DNA of 64,000 nucleotides, taken from the NCBI GenBank assembly GCA_949825045.1, contig OX463808.1, forward strand, positions 32,735,674 through 32,799,673, written 5' to 3'. Position 1 is the first letter of the stretch; the number at the start of each line of letters is the position of its first letter. Under the pieces are notes generated by a model that worked only from the letters and a program-made list of their open reading frames with translations, ran no database searches and had not been told where the DNA came from. This stretch comes from Argyresthia goedartella. Its lineage: Eukaryota; Arthropoda; Insecta; Lepidoptera; Argyresthiidae. A program made the position numbers and the translations under genes. Shown here in pieces: positions 45,501-55,607 of this stretch.

Positions 45501-48500
45501 GCAGTGCTAGATCGCACTTTTATATGACCTGTATAGTCCACGCCTGTGTGTTCGAAAGGTCGTGATGGGTTGCACCTTGCTTGTGGCAGATCCCCCATCA
45601 TTTGATGCTGCTTGCTAGGTGCGTGTCTTCGGCACTTAACGCACAGTCGAATCCATTTTTTCGTAGTCCTGATTCCACTGACAATCCAATATCGTTGCCT
45701 GATGAAACTCAAAGTTAGTCGCGCTCCTCCATGATAAGTGAGTTTATGTGCTTGATCTATTAATAACTCAGTGAAGCGGCTATCTTTAGGTATGACAATC
45801 GGATATTTCATGTCGTCACTGATCGATGCATTTCGCAATCGTCCGCCGACGCGAAGCACGCCGTTGCTATCCAAAAATGGATTCAAACTGTTGAGCCTGC
45901 TTTTTGCGGATACGTGTTGATTTTGCTGCAATTCATTTATTTCTGCTCCGAATTCTTTTTGCTGTGTATATTTTATAATAAATGTTCTTGCTTTATTTAA
46001 TTCCGCGACAGTTAGGTATGATTTTGTTGGACTTTGATGCTTGCTATTTGATATGAACCGTAATACCCATGCTAGTACATTTACGACTTTTGTAAGCGAG
46101 CTGTAAGAGATCAACAGGTAGTTGATGACGTCACAATCTTGCTGAGTGACTGCATTCACCTGATGCTGTGTCGCCGGACTCTTGATTTCTTCCTGTGTCT
46201 CGTAAACTGGTTGCTCCTGTTTCTCTGCTTGATAGTTTACTAGCCACGCCGGTCCATTCCACCACAGGGAATGCTCATTTAGTTGTGTGGCGGTTACACC
46301 TCTACTGGCGCAATCTGCTGGGTTTTCGGCTGATTTGACGTAACGCCAGCACGCTGCAGGCATTACTTTGATTATTTGCTTCGTCCTGTTTGCGACAAAT
46401 GATTTCCATCGCCCTGGGTCACCCTTGATCCAACTCAGGGCTACCATTGAGTCGCTCCAGCCGAACGTCTTGATACTGTAACTTGATAGAGACTGCGTAA
46501 CTTTCTCCATTAGTCTTGATAGTAGATGTGCACTTAAAAGCTCTAGCCTTGGTAAGGACACATCTTTGCTCACTGGTACGAGCCTTGCTTTTCCGACCAC
46601 CAGCACGGTGGAACCTTGTTGCTCCCCGTTTCTCACGATTTTACAATAAATAACGCACGCATACGCCTTGATAGATGCGTCGCAGAATCCGTGTAATTGT
46701 ATTTCATCTTGCTCTTTTGTACCCAACCATCTGGCAAGTCTTACCTTGTCGATGTTATGGATATCTGATTTTATTTTGATCCACTCTGCTGTAATATCTT
46801 CCGGAAGTTTCTCGTCCCACTGGAGCTCCGATTTCCAAACAGATTGGAACAGGATTTTGAGTTTGGTTGATACCGGTGATAGCCAGCCCAAGGGGTCGAA
46901 TAACTTCGATATTTCCGACAGAAGAGTCCTTTTGGTATATTTTGCTGCTGATGATTCAATCTTTGATAAAAAGGTGAAATAATCTTCCTGAGGGTTCCAT
47001 GATAACCCCAAAGTCTTCGTTGATTCCGCCTGCTTGAAATCGAAGCTTTCATTGGAGCTAACATTTTTCAGGAGCTCTTTCGTGTTTGAGCTCCATTTCC
47101 TTAAATTGAATCCTGCGAACTGCAGTAGAGATATCAACTCCTTCTGTAGATCCTGTGCTGCTGCTACCGAGTGCGAGCCATGAATTAGGTCATCCATGTA
47201 GAAGTTTTCCTCGAGAACTTTTGCTGCTACACTCTCTGGTTTGCTCTCTTTCTGCTCGTGAGCTAAATGCTTTAGAGTCATCATGGCCAAAAATGGTGCT
47301 GCTTTTGTGCCATAAGTGACTGTGGATAGAGCGTATTCCTGTATGCTTGCTGACGGGGACTCTCTCCAAATGATCTTCTGATACTTTTGATCTTGCTCAT
47401 TGACCCAAATCTGACGGTACATTTTCTCAATGTCCGCGGTGTATGCAAACTCGTACTGACGCCACTTGATAATCAGTGCTTGCAAATCCTGCTGCAAATT
47501 TGGGCCCCTCTCCATCAAGTCATTCAAACTTTGACCCGATGACGTCTTCATACTTGCATTGAACACAACTCGTAATTTTGTAGTCGTCGAATCGGCTCGA
47601 GTTACATGATGGTGCGGTAGGTAATATTCCAATTTACCGCTACCTACTGCCGGCGTCATATGGCCTAGCGATAGGTATTCCGCAATAAATAATTTATAAT
47701 CTTTTGCTATATTTTGATTTCGGTCGAATTTGCGTTCGAGACTACGAAACTGGGCAATCGCTTTTGATTTTGATGAGCCTAGATTCTCTTCAAAGTTCGG
47801 TTTTAGGGGGAGCCGAACTTCATATTTTCCATCCTCCCGACGTGTGGTGGTAGACTTGTAGAAGTCGACGCACTGTTGATCACTTGATGATAAACTTGAT
47901 GGCTCTGTGATGTCTTCTACTTCCCAGAATCTCTGAATGTCCTCGATGTTATTTAGGACGACGTTACACTGGAACGTTTGGACGTTTCCGCATAAAATCC
48001 ACCCCAAGCGCGTCTGCTGAGCTATGGGCTGGCCTTGATCTGCTCGACATATACCTTCCATGATGATATGAGAGTATACGTCCGCCCCAAATAAAATATC
48101 CACCGGGCGACTAATGTGAAATTCCGGGTCTGCTAAACTGATGTTGTAGATATGTGACCACGCCGGCTTGTCGAATGTAAAACTAGGCAGATTGTTAATG
48201 AGAGTTTTCATAATGTAAACTTCCGAATTAAAAGTGTATTTGCTGTTGATGGCTTTGCATGCTATGCTCATCATCCCCTTACAGCTGCTTTCTTTGACTC
48301 CAACTCCTGATATCACCCCTTTGCATCTCTGACGTCGCAGGCCTAAACGTTGAGCTGCATTTTCCGTGATAAGGGATGTTTGTGAGCCCTGGTCGAGAAG
48401 GGCCCGCATGATATGATAGTTCCCGTCCGATCCTTGAATTTGTAACATCGCTGTGGTCAACAAGACTTCAGGAACTTCTCGTTGCAATGATACATGTGTG

Positions 48501-50152
48501 TTACTTCTCCCTTGCTGTGATTGATCATTCGTAGGGCCGGACGAGTTGTTATGGGCTTGCTTGAACGCTTCACAAAGAGTGCTATTATGAAACCCACGGC
48601 AAGTTTGGCATCGCTTTTCCGAGAAACATGTTTTACCTCCATGGTCATAAAGACAATTTTGGCATAAATGTAGTTTTTGTACCAAACTGCGTTTCTTTTG
48701 TGGCGTCAACTCTAAATAATTCTTACAAAAATAAATGCCATGTTCATTATTCTTGCAAAGTGGACATTTGAACTGTTCTAGATTATATTGAGAGCGCTGT
48801 TTCCCATGTTGCGAAACTGTAGGCACTCGACTACTGCTAAATGCTTGTTTGTTAACTCGATCGTATTTTTGATTGTGATATTTTGATGATGATTGATGTC
48901 CTTGATTATGAATTTGTTTCTGCGAAGGGTTTTCTTGCTTCCTTCGGGAGAATTCCAGGCTGGTGAACTTTCCTTCCAGGAACTCCAGAAACTCATTAAG
49001 TGATGGCAGCTCCCTTGGGGCCTTGATGTAATCGATGTAGTCATCATGCGTATCTGAGTCCAACTTTTCTGATAATATATAGACAAGTAATATGTCGTTG
49101 GCTATGTCACCACCCAGGTTTTTTACGGCATTTAGACACTCGACCGTTGTGTCGTGCATGCGTTTGATAGCATTGACTGAAGCTTGCTGTATGACTGGCA
49201 AACTCATTAAAATTTTGACATGAGAGTTGACAATTTTCTTTTTGTTATCATATCTTGCAGTCAAAATGTCCCAACAGGTTACATAATTTTTCGAGCTTAT
49301 CTGGAGATGTGAGACTAATCTCTCCGGCTCGTCTCTCAGCTTGCTCCTGAGATACTGCATCTTTTGTGCATTGCTAAGTGATGGATTATTATGTATCGCT
49401 TCCGAGAATAGATCCTTAAACGGTATCCATTGATTAAATTGGCCGTTGAATGTCGGGATGTCTATCTTCGGGGTTGATCGCTCGCGGTGCACCATTGACC
49501 ACAGTTTGCTATTGATTGCTCTTTTGATGTTATTGTAGATAGTTTCCGACTTCGTGAACGACCTCTCATAGTCTTGATCTATGCCCTCAAGTTCACTATC
49601 TAACTCCCAGTGAACTTTGTCGATAACTTTCCAACGCTCGCCGATGGTACTAAGCAGATCTTCTAACTCCCACTTTTCTGATACGGTCTCCAGATTGATG
49701 TTGGAGACAGTGCGCTGGAATGCTCGGAAGTTACTTGCTTGCTTCCGCAGCATCTCATCCGTCTTGCTGTTGCTTCCTGTTGATATCATCGGCTCGCCAA
49801 ATTGATCTTGGTTTTGCTCTCCCCCCGCCGCCGCTGGTGCAACTTGCTTCACCACGTCGGCTTGTAAATCTTGATAATTTTCCAAGATGTCCTTGATGCT
49901 TAAGTACTTTTGCCTGACTACCTCGTAGTAATTTTCTGAATAATATTGATGGGTTTTATCGGTTTCACCACAAAGAGTAATATGATTTACTTGGAATTCA
50001 TTCCAATAGTCAGATAAAGTGTTAACGCGCTTTTTTAAATAAGAAGAAGTTTTCCTATCGCGACCGTCCTTTTTGAAATTTTCGAGGAGCTTATCCATAG
50101 CTCTCTCTAATTCCTGCTGCTTGCTGATCAGATTCATGGTTTCTGCGTCCAT
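42515..50152 (-). CDS. Gag-protease-RT-RNaseH-integrase-envelope polyprotein
   Basis: One 2545-residue frame contains all functions of the element. Approximate residues: capsid-like DUF1759 228-375; three Cys/His knuckles 460-525 (CQNCLYDHGGKTC); protease 580-710 (ALLDQGSQTSLI); reverse transcriptase 850-1025 with TADIEKMYRQ and a YMDD box (FYMDDLIHG); RNase H about 1150-1290; integrase zinc domain 1466-1508 and core with VDYTGHI, YSDNGTNF and LMEAGVKSLK; envelope from about 1867. The envelope has a hydrophobic signal-like segment (1867-1889), a furin-type RQRR site near 1992 followed by a fusion-peptide-like stretch, and a membrane anchor (about 2418-2438). This arrangement resembles baculovirus F and errantivirus Env. 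No stop separates integrase from envelope. Confidence 0.92.
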   Translation of the reverse strand: MDAETMNLISKQQELERAMDKLLENFKKDGRDRKTSSYLKKRVNTLSDYWNEFQVNHITLCGETDKTHQYYSENYYEVVRQKYLSIKDILENYQDLQADVVKQVAPAAAGGEQNQDQFGEPMISTGSNSKTDEMLRKQASNFRAFQRTVSNINLETVSEKWELEDLLSTIGERWKVIDKVHWELDSELEGIDQDYERSFTKSETIYNNIKRAINSKLWSMVHRERSTPKIDIPTFNGQFNQWIPFKDLFSEAIHNNPSLSNAQKMQYLRSKLRDEPERLVSHLQISSKNYVTCWDILTARYDNKKKIVNSHVKILMSLPVIQQASVNAIKRMHDTTVECLNAVKNLGGDIANDILLVYILSEKLDSDTHDDYIDYIKAPRELPSLNEFLEFLEGKFTSLEFSRRKQENPSQKQIHNQGHQSSSKYHNQKYDRVNKQAFSSSRVPTVSQHGKQRSQYNLEQFKCPLCKNNEHGIYFCKNYLELTPQKKRSLVQKLHLCQNCLYDHGGKTCFSEKRCQTCRGFHNSTLCEAFKQAHNNSSGPTNDQSQQGRSNTHVSLQREVPEVLLTTAMLQIQGSDGNYHIMRALLDQGSQTSLITENAAQRLGLRRQRCKGVISGVGVKESSCKGMMSIACKAINSKYTFNSEVYIMKTLINNLPSFTFDKPAWSHIYNISLADPEFHISRPVDILFGADVYSHIIMEGICRADQGQPIAQQTRLGWILCGNVQTFQCNVVLNNIEDIQRFWEVEDITEPSSLSSSDQQCVDFYKSTTTRREDGKYEVRLPLKPNFEENLGSSKSKAIAQFRSLERKFDRNQNIAKDYKLFIAEYLSLGHMTPAVGSGKLEYYLPHHHVTRADSTTTKLRVVFNASMKTSSGQSLNDLMERGPNLQQDLQALIIKWRQYEFAYTADIEKMYRQIWVNEQDQKYQKIIWRESPSASIQEYALSTVTYGTKAAPFLAMMTLKHLAHEQKESKPESVAAKVLEENFYMDDLIHGSHSVAAAQDLQKELISLLQFAGFNLRKWSSNTKELLKNVSSNESFDFKQAESTKTLGLSWNPQEDYFTFLSKIESSAAKYTKRTLLSEISKLFDPLGWLSPVSTKLKILFQSVWKSELQWDEKLPEDITAEWIKIKSDIHNIDKVRLARWLGTKEQDEIQLHGFCDASIKAYACVIYCKIVRNGEQQGSTVLVVGKARLVPVSKDVSLPRLELLSAHLLSRLMEKVTQSLSSYSIKTFGWSDSMVALSWIKGDPGRWKSFVANRTKQIIKVMPAACWRYVKSAENPADCASRGVTATQLNEHSLWWNGPAWLVNYQAEKQEQPVYETQEEIKSPATQHQVNAVTQQDCDVINYLLISYSSLTKVVNVLAWVLRFISNSKHQSPTKSYLTVAELNKARTFIIKYTQQKEFGAEINELQQNQHVSAKSRLNSLNPFLDSNGVLRVGGRLRNASISDDMKYPIVIPKDSRFTELLIDQAHKLTYHGGARLTLSFIRQRYWIVSGIRTTKKWIRLCVKCRRHAPSKQHQMMGDLPQARCNPSRPFEHTGVDYTGHIKVRSSTARSIRTTKGYVAVFVCMATKAVHLELVSDLTASAFLAALKRLTARRGKVSHLYSDNGTNFTHSNRILQQEYEELKQIYNQDFFKEVTEMEIQWHFTAPAWPSANGLMEAGVKSLKHHLRRVIGEQVLTYEELSTVLAEVEACLNSRPLCPLSENPDDLEYLTPAHFLTGGPTLSIFETERDKRTRWQLAQKVFQDLWKRWKSEYLAQLSARSKWMNPQANIKIGDVVLIHDDNVPTGKWAMGRVVELHSGKDSLVRVVTLKTKNGYMKRPIIKLSVLPTGKDSDGSESNQVSQPTTINETTNCVTFQNKPIKQQKGYSFVSLAMALMTFMTLISSSQCMTNVTKLRNQQGLYLDKVSNMQLITEDWKIIMYYDLQPYWEGIKALSAYQDHLKQACALYQADRDSRYDVVILQLLHGFSELQYYNELLLTQHSGGAGTRASLPRQRRGLINGVGYLTNTLFGVLDDRFAQQYQQDIELIRNNQNHLLAMWKNQTSVIEAEYSVLSRLGQVMEKQHKQINKHLNQINNKLGKMDIELQNVERSQELWLSLSIANHFLSNLKAIQEQLLDITTNVYKGKTIIHLLPPDHLHQQLTIISGHLSSDMTLPAGENQDLRQIYQLLSVKTKMMEKYLIMEIKIPLLNRDTYEIFKSISVPQKIKQQMVNVIPISEYLAINLKKDAYLSISEVDVKECLHQAFRDTYLCRSRKPIRQMNKDQDLCVAEQLSNSCQTVSSPCSNKWVEMNKLNQYLYFCCDICQLRVMCGDQVSAQQLTATGIISIDQGCIIKTNEVILHGHKQDYSRLDAEVNLLIPQISPINNIINVPISTHLSAEETEDSRPIQELQDIKDNIKMIKDNSELSSRISYHEVHHYIAIYVLVCIVCAVVAVLCWRRLQQQRRRPRQGPRAGAEEAAAPESRLGAQSAAPATRPAPGPSSVSSVCEKCASVSVNESDRHIKKQISEQIEMKSCVKKPMSASKTDKASSPTFTRSYKKSLSMRL

Positions 50153-50623
50153 GCTGCTTGATAATAAGAGTTAAAATTGGAAATCTCTCACTTGATCAGA
50201 CGAGATAAGATGAAACGATAATCCTGTTATCTTCGCTCCTCGTCTGCTGCTCCTTGATTGAGTAGCTGGAACGGGCGCCTTGCTGCCTCCGCTCCCTGAT
50301 AGCGGCAGCTCCTTGATTGAGCCGGGCCGTTGAAGATGCTGATGTGCCGGAATGAGAATCTACTGATCCTCGCCCCACTGACAGTAGCTCCTTGCTTGAG
50401 CTAGCCCGTCGCACTTGATTGCTATTGATTATACGATTCGATTCCTTGCTTGAATCGAACGCGCACTGATAGTTTAATAATCCTTGATAGTCACTTGATT
50501 CTGATCCGTCCACGCACAATCACTATTCGTATTCACAAATATGACGTACGCTTTTACACGCCGGAGGTCCAAAGTATGTCAAATGTTCCACGCGACGCGA
50601 CGGTTTCGAAGGACCAAAAAAGA
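50153..50623 (-). promoter_or_regulatory. BEL/Pao leader with repeated motif and candidate primer-binding site
   Basis: The leader lies between the 5' LTR and the polyprotein start. Read on the - strand, variants of TCAATCAAGGAG/TCAAGCAAGGA occur at least four times (about 50252, 50307, 50387 and 50441 on the + strand). GGTTTCGAAGGACCA at 50602-50616, read on the - strand as TGGTCC..., starts eight bases inside the LTR and is the candidate tRNA primer site. The matching tRNA was not determined. Confidence 0.5.
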
Positions 50624-50878
50624 TTTACGGCTTCGGGCCGTGCACTCTTGATATTGATTGATATGATAAATGATAGAATCGATATGTTTAAAAGTCTTGT
50701 ATTGATTAAGAACAATTAGTTAACACACGAATAATTATGATAGAATGATATTGATATGAGCCACACGGTGTGCTTGCTGTCCGTACGTGAACTGGTAATA
50801 ATGATTGATAGGTAAAGCAGGCAACCCGTGTGACCTCAATTACTTACAACTAATGCTACGGTGGCAGTACACCGTACA
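50624..50878 (-). repeat. BEL/Pao 5' LTR
   Basis: Identical by eye to 41992-42246 apart from TT in place of TG at its inner edge, and followed by the target duplication CACAT at 50879-50883. Confidence 0.95.
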
Positions 50879-51004
50879 CACATGTTAGATAGACGTAAAG
50901 AAAAACGTTTTGTAAAATTTTCATGCACTTCAGTAAATGATTTATGTTTACGAATGTAATGGTAATTTATTGGTTTCGTGTGTTTTTAAATAACGACTTG
51001 TAAT

Positions 51005-51880
51005 TCAATCAATTCAATTCAAAATGTTTATTGCAATAAATAACATCTCATAAGTTCTTAGATAAATACAGTTTAGTCTCAATGTCATTTTACCCATAGG
51101 GCGTAACAATATTAATATACAGTCACATATGTCATACTAATAAAATATAGGTAATAACAATTTTTATAGATTGAAATTAAATAGCATTAAAAGTTATAAT
51201 TAAAGAATTCATTAAGGTCATAGGGGCAGACTTTAATAAGTACCTGTCTGAGTTTATTAATAAGATTAGAGCTAGGAAGTAATTTCATTTCGTCAGGAAG
51301 CTTATTATAAACTCTTATGGCTACCATCCTCGCGCAGCGCGAATATGCAACAGTCCTACAGATTGGCACCTACAGATTGTATTTATACCTCTCATTTAAT
51401 CGATTGCTGGATCCCATAGGCCTTACAGGGAACTTTGACGGGTGTCGACTCACAAATTTGCAAAGCTCAACTATGTACAGGGCTGTAATAGTGAGGATAT
51501 TTAACTTGACGAAGGAGTCTCTGCACGATTCCCTGCTTGACTTGAGCCCGTCCATGATGCGCACACATCTTTTTTGTAGTAGAAAAATATTTTTAATTTC
51601 TACGCAGTTCTATTGCTAAACCATAAAGCACCCTAGACTAAAAGAAAGCGTAGTAAGCTTGCATAGTGGCTCTTGAAGTTGAAATTGTCGCTAAGCATCT
51701 CAAGGCATAACAAAAGCTGCTTACCCTACCTTCCAGGCATTCTACATGTTTCTTCCAGCTCATGTTTTCTTCACAATATATCCCTAAGAATTTAGCATTC
51801 GATACTGTAGAGAACTTTTTACCATCAAAATCCATATCCAAAGTCACAACCCGAGTGTTGTAATTTCTAAAATAAATGAC
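51005..51880 (-). mobile_element. 5'-truncated CR1/Jockey-type LINE
   Basis: Reading leftward, 51847-51638 encodes AKFLGIYCEENMSWKKHVEC, 51564-51370 encodes LNILTITALYIVELCKFVSR and 51369-51187 encodes MVAIRVYNKLPDEMK and KVCPYDLNEFF. These are the thumb and C-terminal landmarks of LINE reverse transcriptases. Shifts and a stop separate the parts. The 3' end reads TTATTGCAATAAACATTTTG on the - strand. Confidence 0.8.
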
Positions 51881-52245
51881 ATTTGTTGTAAAAGCAAGTA
51901 TATAAAGTACTTACTTCATTGTTTATTCACCAGAAGAAACCACGCAAAATCCCTTTATGTACAAAGCAACCAAGCTGTTCAGGTGGGCAAAATTAGAACT
52001 ATGGCCCTTCATCCATCATTTCGAAAACGTCATTCCGCTGTTATTTTCTGTATAAGTGAGTGCTCCCGTATTTTTTGTTTAATTTCATTGTGAAAAGTGC
52101 AAATAAAATGCCGAAACCTCTCAAAAGTGATGCATGGCTAGTTAGTTTTAAACGTTTATCTTTTATGACAGAAGAGAAACGCCTCCAAGCTCCAATAATA
52201 CTATTCGAAAAGCTGCCAGATATGGGAAAATTAAATCACCCATTT

Positions 52246-52450
52246 ATAGGGTTCCGTACCCGAAGGATTCCAAACGGGATCCTATTACTAAGCCTCCGCT
52301 GTCCTTCTGTCTCCGGGCTCTAACGGATCAACCGAAATAGGTAGAGAGTTGAAATTTTCACAGAGGGTGTATTTCTATAGCCGCTTTATCAACATAATGA
52401 AACATACCTGTTTTTAAGAATTAAAAGAAGTACCCATACAATAAATTATT
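52246..52450 (+). repeat. Common lepidopteran dispersed repeat
   Basis: GGGTTCCGTACCCGAAGG, CGGGATCCTATTACTAAG, CTCCGCTGTCC and GTTGAAATTTTCACAGAG appear in the order seen in a repeat that is very abundant in moth and butterfly genomes. The 87-codon frame upstream of and into it (52060-52323) is not a recognised gene. Confidence 0.65.
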
Positions 52451-53074
52451 GGTATGGCCATTTTCTTAGCCATTTCGTTTTATTTGTTTATTGGAGAAAA
52501 CTGGACTCTACCGATCTTATCAGAAAATATCTTTAATTGTTGTTATTCAAGGTCAAAAGAGTCAATAGTCGTTATTCGCAAATATTTCGCTTGCTTTGCT
52601 TTCGATCGTGATCGCCTCTTAATAACAATTGTTAAGTATGAAATTCTCTACAAATTAACATTCAAACATTTTTTATAACCTAACCCTATAAATAATTTAC
52701 TCTATGGTTTTTGACACAGAGCGCGGAGAAACGCGCAGCTCTGCCAAATATGGCCTTTAGCAACGTCGATCGTGTCGCGGGAAAAAATACATCGCCTACG
52801 TGTAAGTTAAGTTATTGAGTTTTGTGCTTAGTAATTTGTTATTATACGATTAATAATTACTCATTCGAATTATAATAAACATTATAAAGTTTTTTATCGT
52901 ATTTGATTTATTTCTGTAAATTATGTTCTCAATTTTTGTCCACTTCCGGTTTCAATGGGCAGAGTTTCGTTAACCTGAGTACATTGTTCAATACTTACAT
53001 ACCCCTAACACAAAACTCTTTTTCAATATTTCGCTTTACGGCCTTGACTGTAGTCCTACGTAGTATTTAATGTT

Positions 53075-53100
53075 TTATTATTAAAAATTAAAAAGGTATA
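53075..53100. repeat. 26-bp direct repeat, left copy (candidate target duplication)
   Basis: This A/T-rich 26-mer ending AAAAAGGTATA is identical to 62460-62485. The right copy directly follows a (CATT)n LINE tail, so the pair is best read as the target duplication of a large insertion, 53101-62459. Confidence 0.75.
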
Positions 53101-53189
53101 GAGGTGGCGTTTGTGTTGCCGGACCGAACGGACGTGTCCCCCTGAGATCTCCCAAACGCATTTAAACAAACAATAGTTTTCAACCCCGG

Positions 53190-53580
53190 TGCGCGCCTTT
53201 CGTTCTACCTCCGGAGGCCCGAAAACGAGCCTGGCTTATAGGCTGGCTTATACCGCGTGTTACTGTAAGGGTTACCTGGGGAATCTGCGCGATCCATCTA
53301 GGCACCCCATCTGTGCAATACCGCGCATTTCAGTGATTGTGATGATACTAGTGCGGTCAAGTGTAATGAATGCCCAGAGAACTGCGCGATACTCTTAGGC
53401 ATCCCATCCGTGCAAGCCCTAGAATTTATTCTAGGCCAGGTGCACGTCTGAGTCACGCAGCGACAGGCCGGCAGCGAGCGACGCCTACGCAACACACCCT
53501 CAACGCTACTGCCTCCACCACCACCGCCGCTAAACACACCAACCTGGTGAGATCATTCCGATTAGGACATCATTGATAGT
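53190..53580 (+). pseudogene. Gag-like zinc-knuckle remnant
   Basis: In broken frames the sequence reads HLCNTAHFSDCDDTSAVKC and CNECPENC, then a Thr/Ala/Pro-rich tail. This resembles the paired CCHC knuckles and downstream linker of Jockey-superfamily ORF1 proteins. Several shifts and stops are present, and the assignment is moderate at best. Confidence 0.4.
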
Positions 53581-54257
53581 GATTACCTACCTCTAACTTT
53601 ATTTCTCTCAGCACCACTCGCCGCCTGACAATAATAAACCACCACTTACCGCGGCCGCGGTCGCCCCTATTGACTAAGGCATAATCACATTTATAGGTGC
53701 GTCATAGGAAGGATATAACAATTCCCTACAAAACATTATTATAGCTACATACATACTTATATTGCTTTGCCTGAAAATAAATTCGAGATAATTCTCCTCG
53801 AGATTTATTTTCTCCTCATCTTCGAAAGACCATTCAAAACAGTCATTAACAATAACCATTCACTAAACCCTGAAACTCAGTGAATAAGCCAACCCAAAAC
53901 TTAACAATCCTAGAATTATTTTTATGTAGCTAAACTGCAAATATACTAAACCCGACAATAAACAAAAACTAAACAAGTGCATGCCATAAAAAGGCCATCT
54001 CACCAAACTCCCAGAAACTAGACAAAACAATTGACTGCTATTTAGGAACAATTGAAAAAGCTTCGAAGCACAAAAGGCTCACAACGTTCCCTCACACATC
54101 TGGCAACCATTCTATGGTGTCAGCCCAAAAATAGATCGTAAAAAGCCAAACAGCGTCTCTCATCATACCGGCCGTACACCACTTAGAAACAACCCACACA
54201 CACACATTCATATTAGCTAAAATACCACGAGGCTTTCTCCTGTAGTAATATCTCACA

Positions 54258-54791
54258 ATGGAAACTCTACCAATGCCCAGAGATGGAAACTGCCTGTTCC
54301 ATGCAATTGCAGACCAAATCAACCATCTGTTTGGAGCGACATTCAACAATACCCACATCAGAAGCGACTTAGCTAGATACGTGGAAGCTAACAGCAATTA
54401 TCCACGCATCAAACATGCGATCGACGCACCAAACGCAGAAGCTTTCACTGAGTACATAAAAAATCTCTACATACAGGGCACGTGGGGCGGTGAAGAAATT
54501 ATCATAGCAGCCGCGGAGTTCTACGTAATAAGTGTAGCGATCCATCAACAAAATGGCCCATCAATCGTATATAGCCCCCAACAAGAATATAACTCAGTCG
54601 GAACTATCAACTTGACCTTTTCCGACAGCCACTACGACAGCGCATACATAATAGAGCCCCAAAACGTAATCAACAACCTATCAACAACCAGTCAAATCTA
54701 CATCGCAGCATCTCACTTTTCCCATACCAAAATACAGCGTGACTACCAAAGTACCCTCAAGTTCCATCCGCCCCAAAAACAGATAATATGA
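54258..54791 (+). CDS. OTU-family cysteine protease domain of a LINE
   Basis: A 177-residue open frame opens with METLPMPRDGNCLFHAIADQ, the OTU Asp-Gly-Asn-Cys active-site box. It continues with TWGGEEIIIAAAEFYVISVA and ends the domain with SHYDSAYI, the catalytic His box. OTU proteases normally remove ubiquitin. In retroelements the domain is thought to process or protect element proteins. The closest relative in the window is the OTU segment at 60211-60620, which runs on into a LINE endonuclease, so this is called retroelement-derived. Sequence after the stop still resembles that copy (54880-54960 against 60670-60720), so this copy is probably truncated by mutation. Confidence 0.75.
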   Translation: METLPMPRDGNCLFHAIADQINHLFGATFNNTHIRSDLARYVEANSNYPRIKHAIDAPNAEAFTEYIKNLYIQGTWGGEEIIIAAAEFYVISVAIHQQNGPSIVYSPQQEYNSVGTINLTFSDSHYDSAYIIEPQNVINNLSTTSQIYIAASHFSHTKIQRDYQSTLKFHPPQKQII

Positions 54792-54799
54792 TAGCGGTA

Positions 54800-55401
54800 A
54801 ATCTAAACACCTTCCCCCGGCCTACCCAAAATGCACAACTCAAGATAAGATGACCAATGACTTTGATACTTACCGTACCGACACATACACTCACACGCCA
54901 CAAACACATGCATCCCCCTCCGCCGGGTCAGATACAACCGGGTACTTCATCTTTAGGGCCTTGTTCACGGACTGAACCTCGACCCGAGTCACGGACCTAA
55001 CTAATATGCACTAATGAAGTGAATTGAAGTAGGTGATATCAGTGCAATGAGTCTCACTAGCTGAGCAACAACCTGGTGAGATCGCTGCGATTATGATAGC
55101 CCTAACTCAGATCAAAAGGCAAAACGAACTCTATATCTGGCAGGTAACCCCCTTCGTAATGCTAAATACCATTTCATAAACAGATACCACAGGCACAGTG
55201 CCGTACTAGTAGGTAGGAAATAGGTTTACCTAAATACAAAACTAAGCAGGAACCTACCCAATAACAGTAAAACAAAACTTAACCATTTCTAACTTTATCC
55301 GGTCCGACAAGCCCACAAAAATAAAACAATAATGCAAGCCCGTCTACTACATAACTGCATATTCTGAGAAATAGCGAGAAACAGCAAACAATTGCACATC
55401 A
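54800..55401 (+). other. Decayed OTU-LINE sequence, no open frame
   Basis: Weak similarity to the OTU-endonuclease linker occurs at 54880-54960. ACAACCTGGTGAGATCG at 55068-55084 repeats 53540-53556 (CAACCTGGTGAGATC). Otherwise nothing is recognisable up to the poly(A) end of the PHD-type LINE. Confidence 0.4.
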
Positions 55402-55607
55402 TTTTTTTTTTTTTTTTTTATTTATTCAGAAACAAAGAAAGAAACAACAGAAAATTTGTATACAATACATAAACTCTTTATAAAACATAGACCTACAGTT
55501 TCCTAATTTAGTAAAAACATCTTTTATAATAGTTTAAATATCAAAGAAATAATAATGATGAAGAAGCAACATAAAAAGCATGATACATAAAAAGAAAGTT
55601 AAAAATT

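Larger units (their letters stand above)
41992..50878 (-). mobile_element. Young BEL/Pao element with fused envelope
   Basis: The LTRs 41992-42246 and 50624-50878 are 255 bp each and, by eye, differ only at their second base. CACAT flanks the element on both sides (41987-41991 and 50879-50883), a 5-bp target duplication typical of BEL/Pao. The interior encodes one uninterrupted 2545-codon gag-pol-env frame. Intact coding, near-identical LTRs and the clean target duplication all point to a recent insertion. It is an endogenous retrovirus-like element of insects. Confidence 0.95.

Noticed and set aside
44757..49086. Short frames inside the 2545-codon polyprotein on both strands
   Set aside because: Out-of-frame shadows of the intact BEL/Pao coding region.
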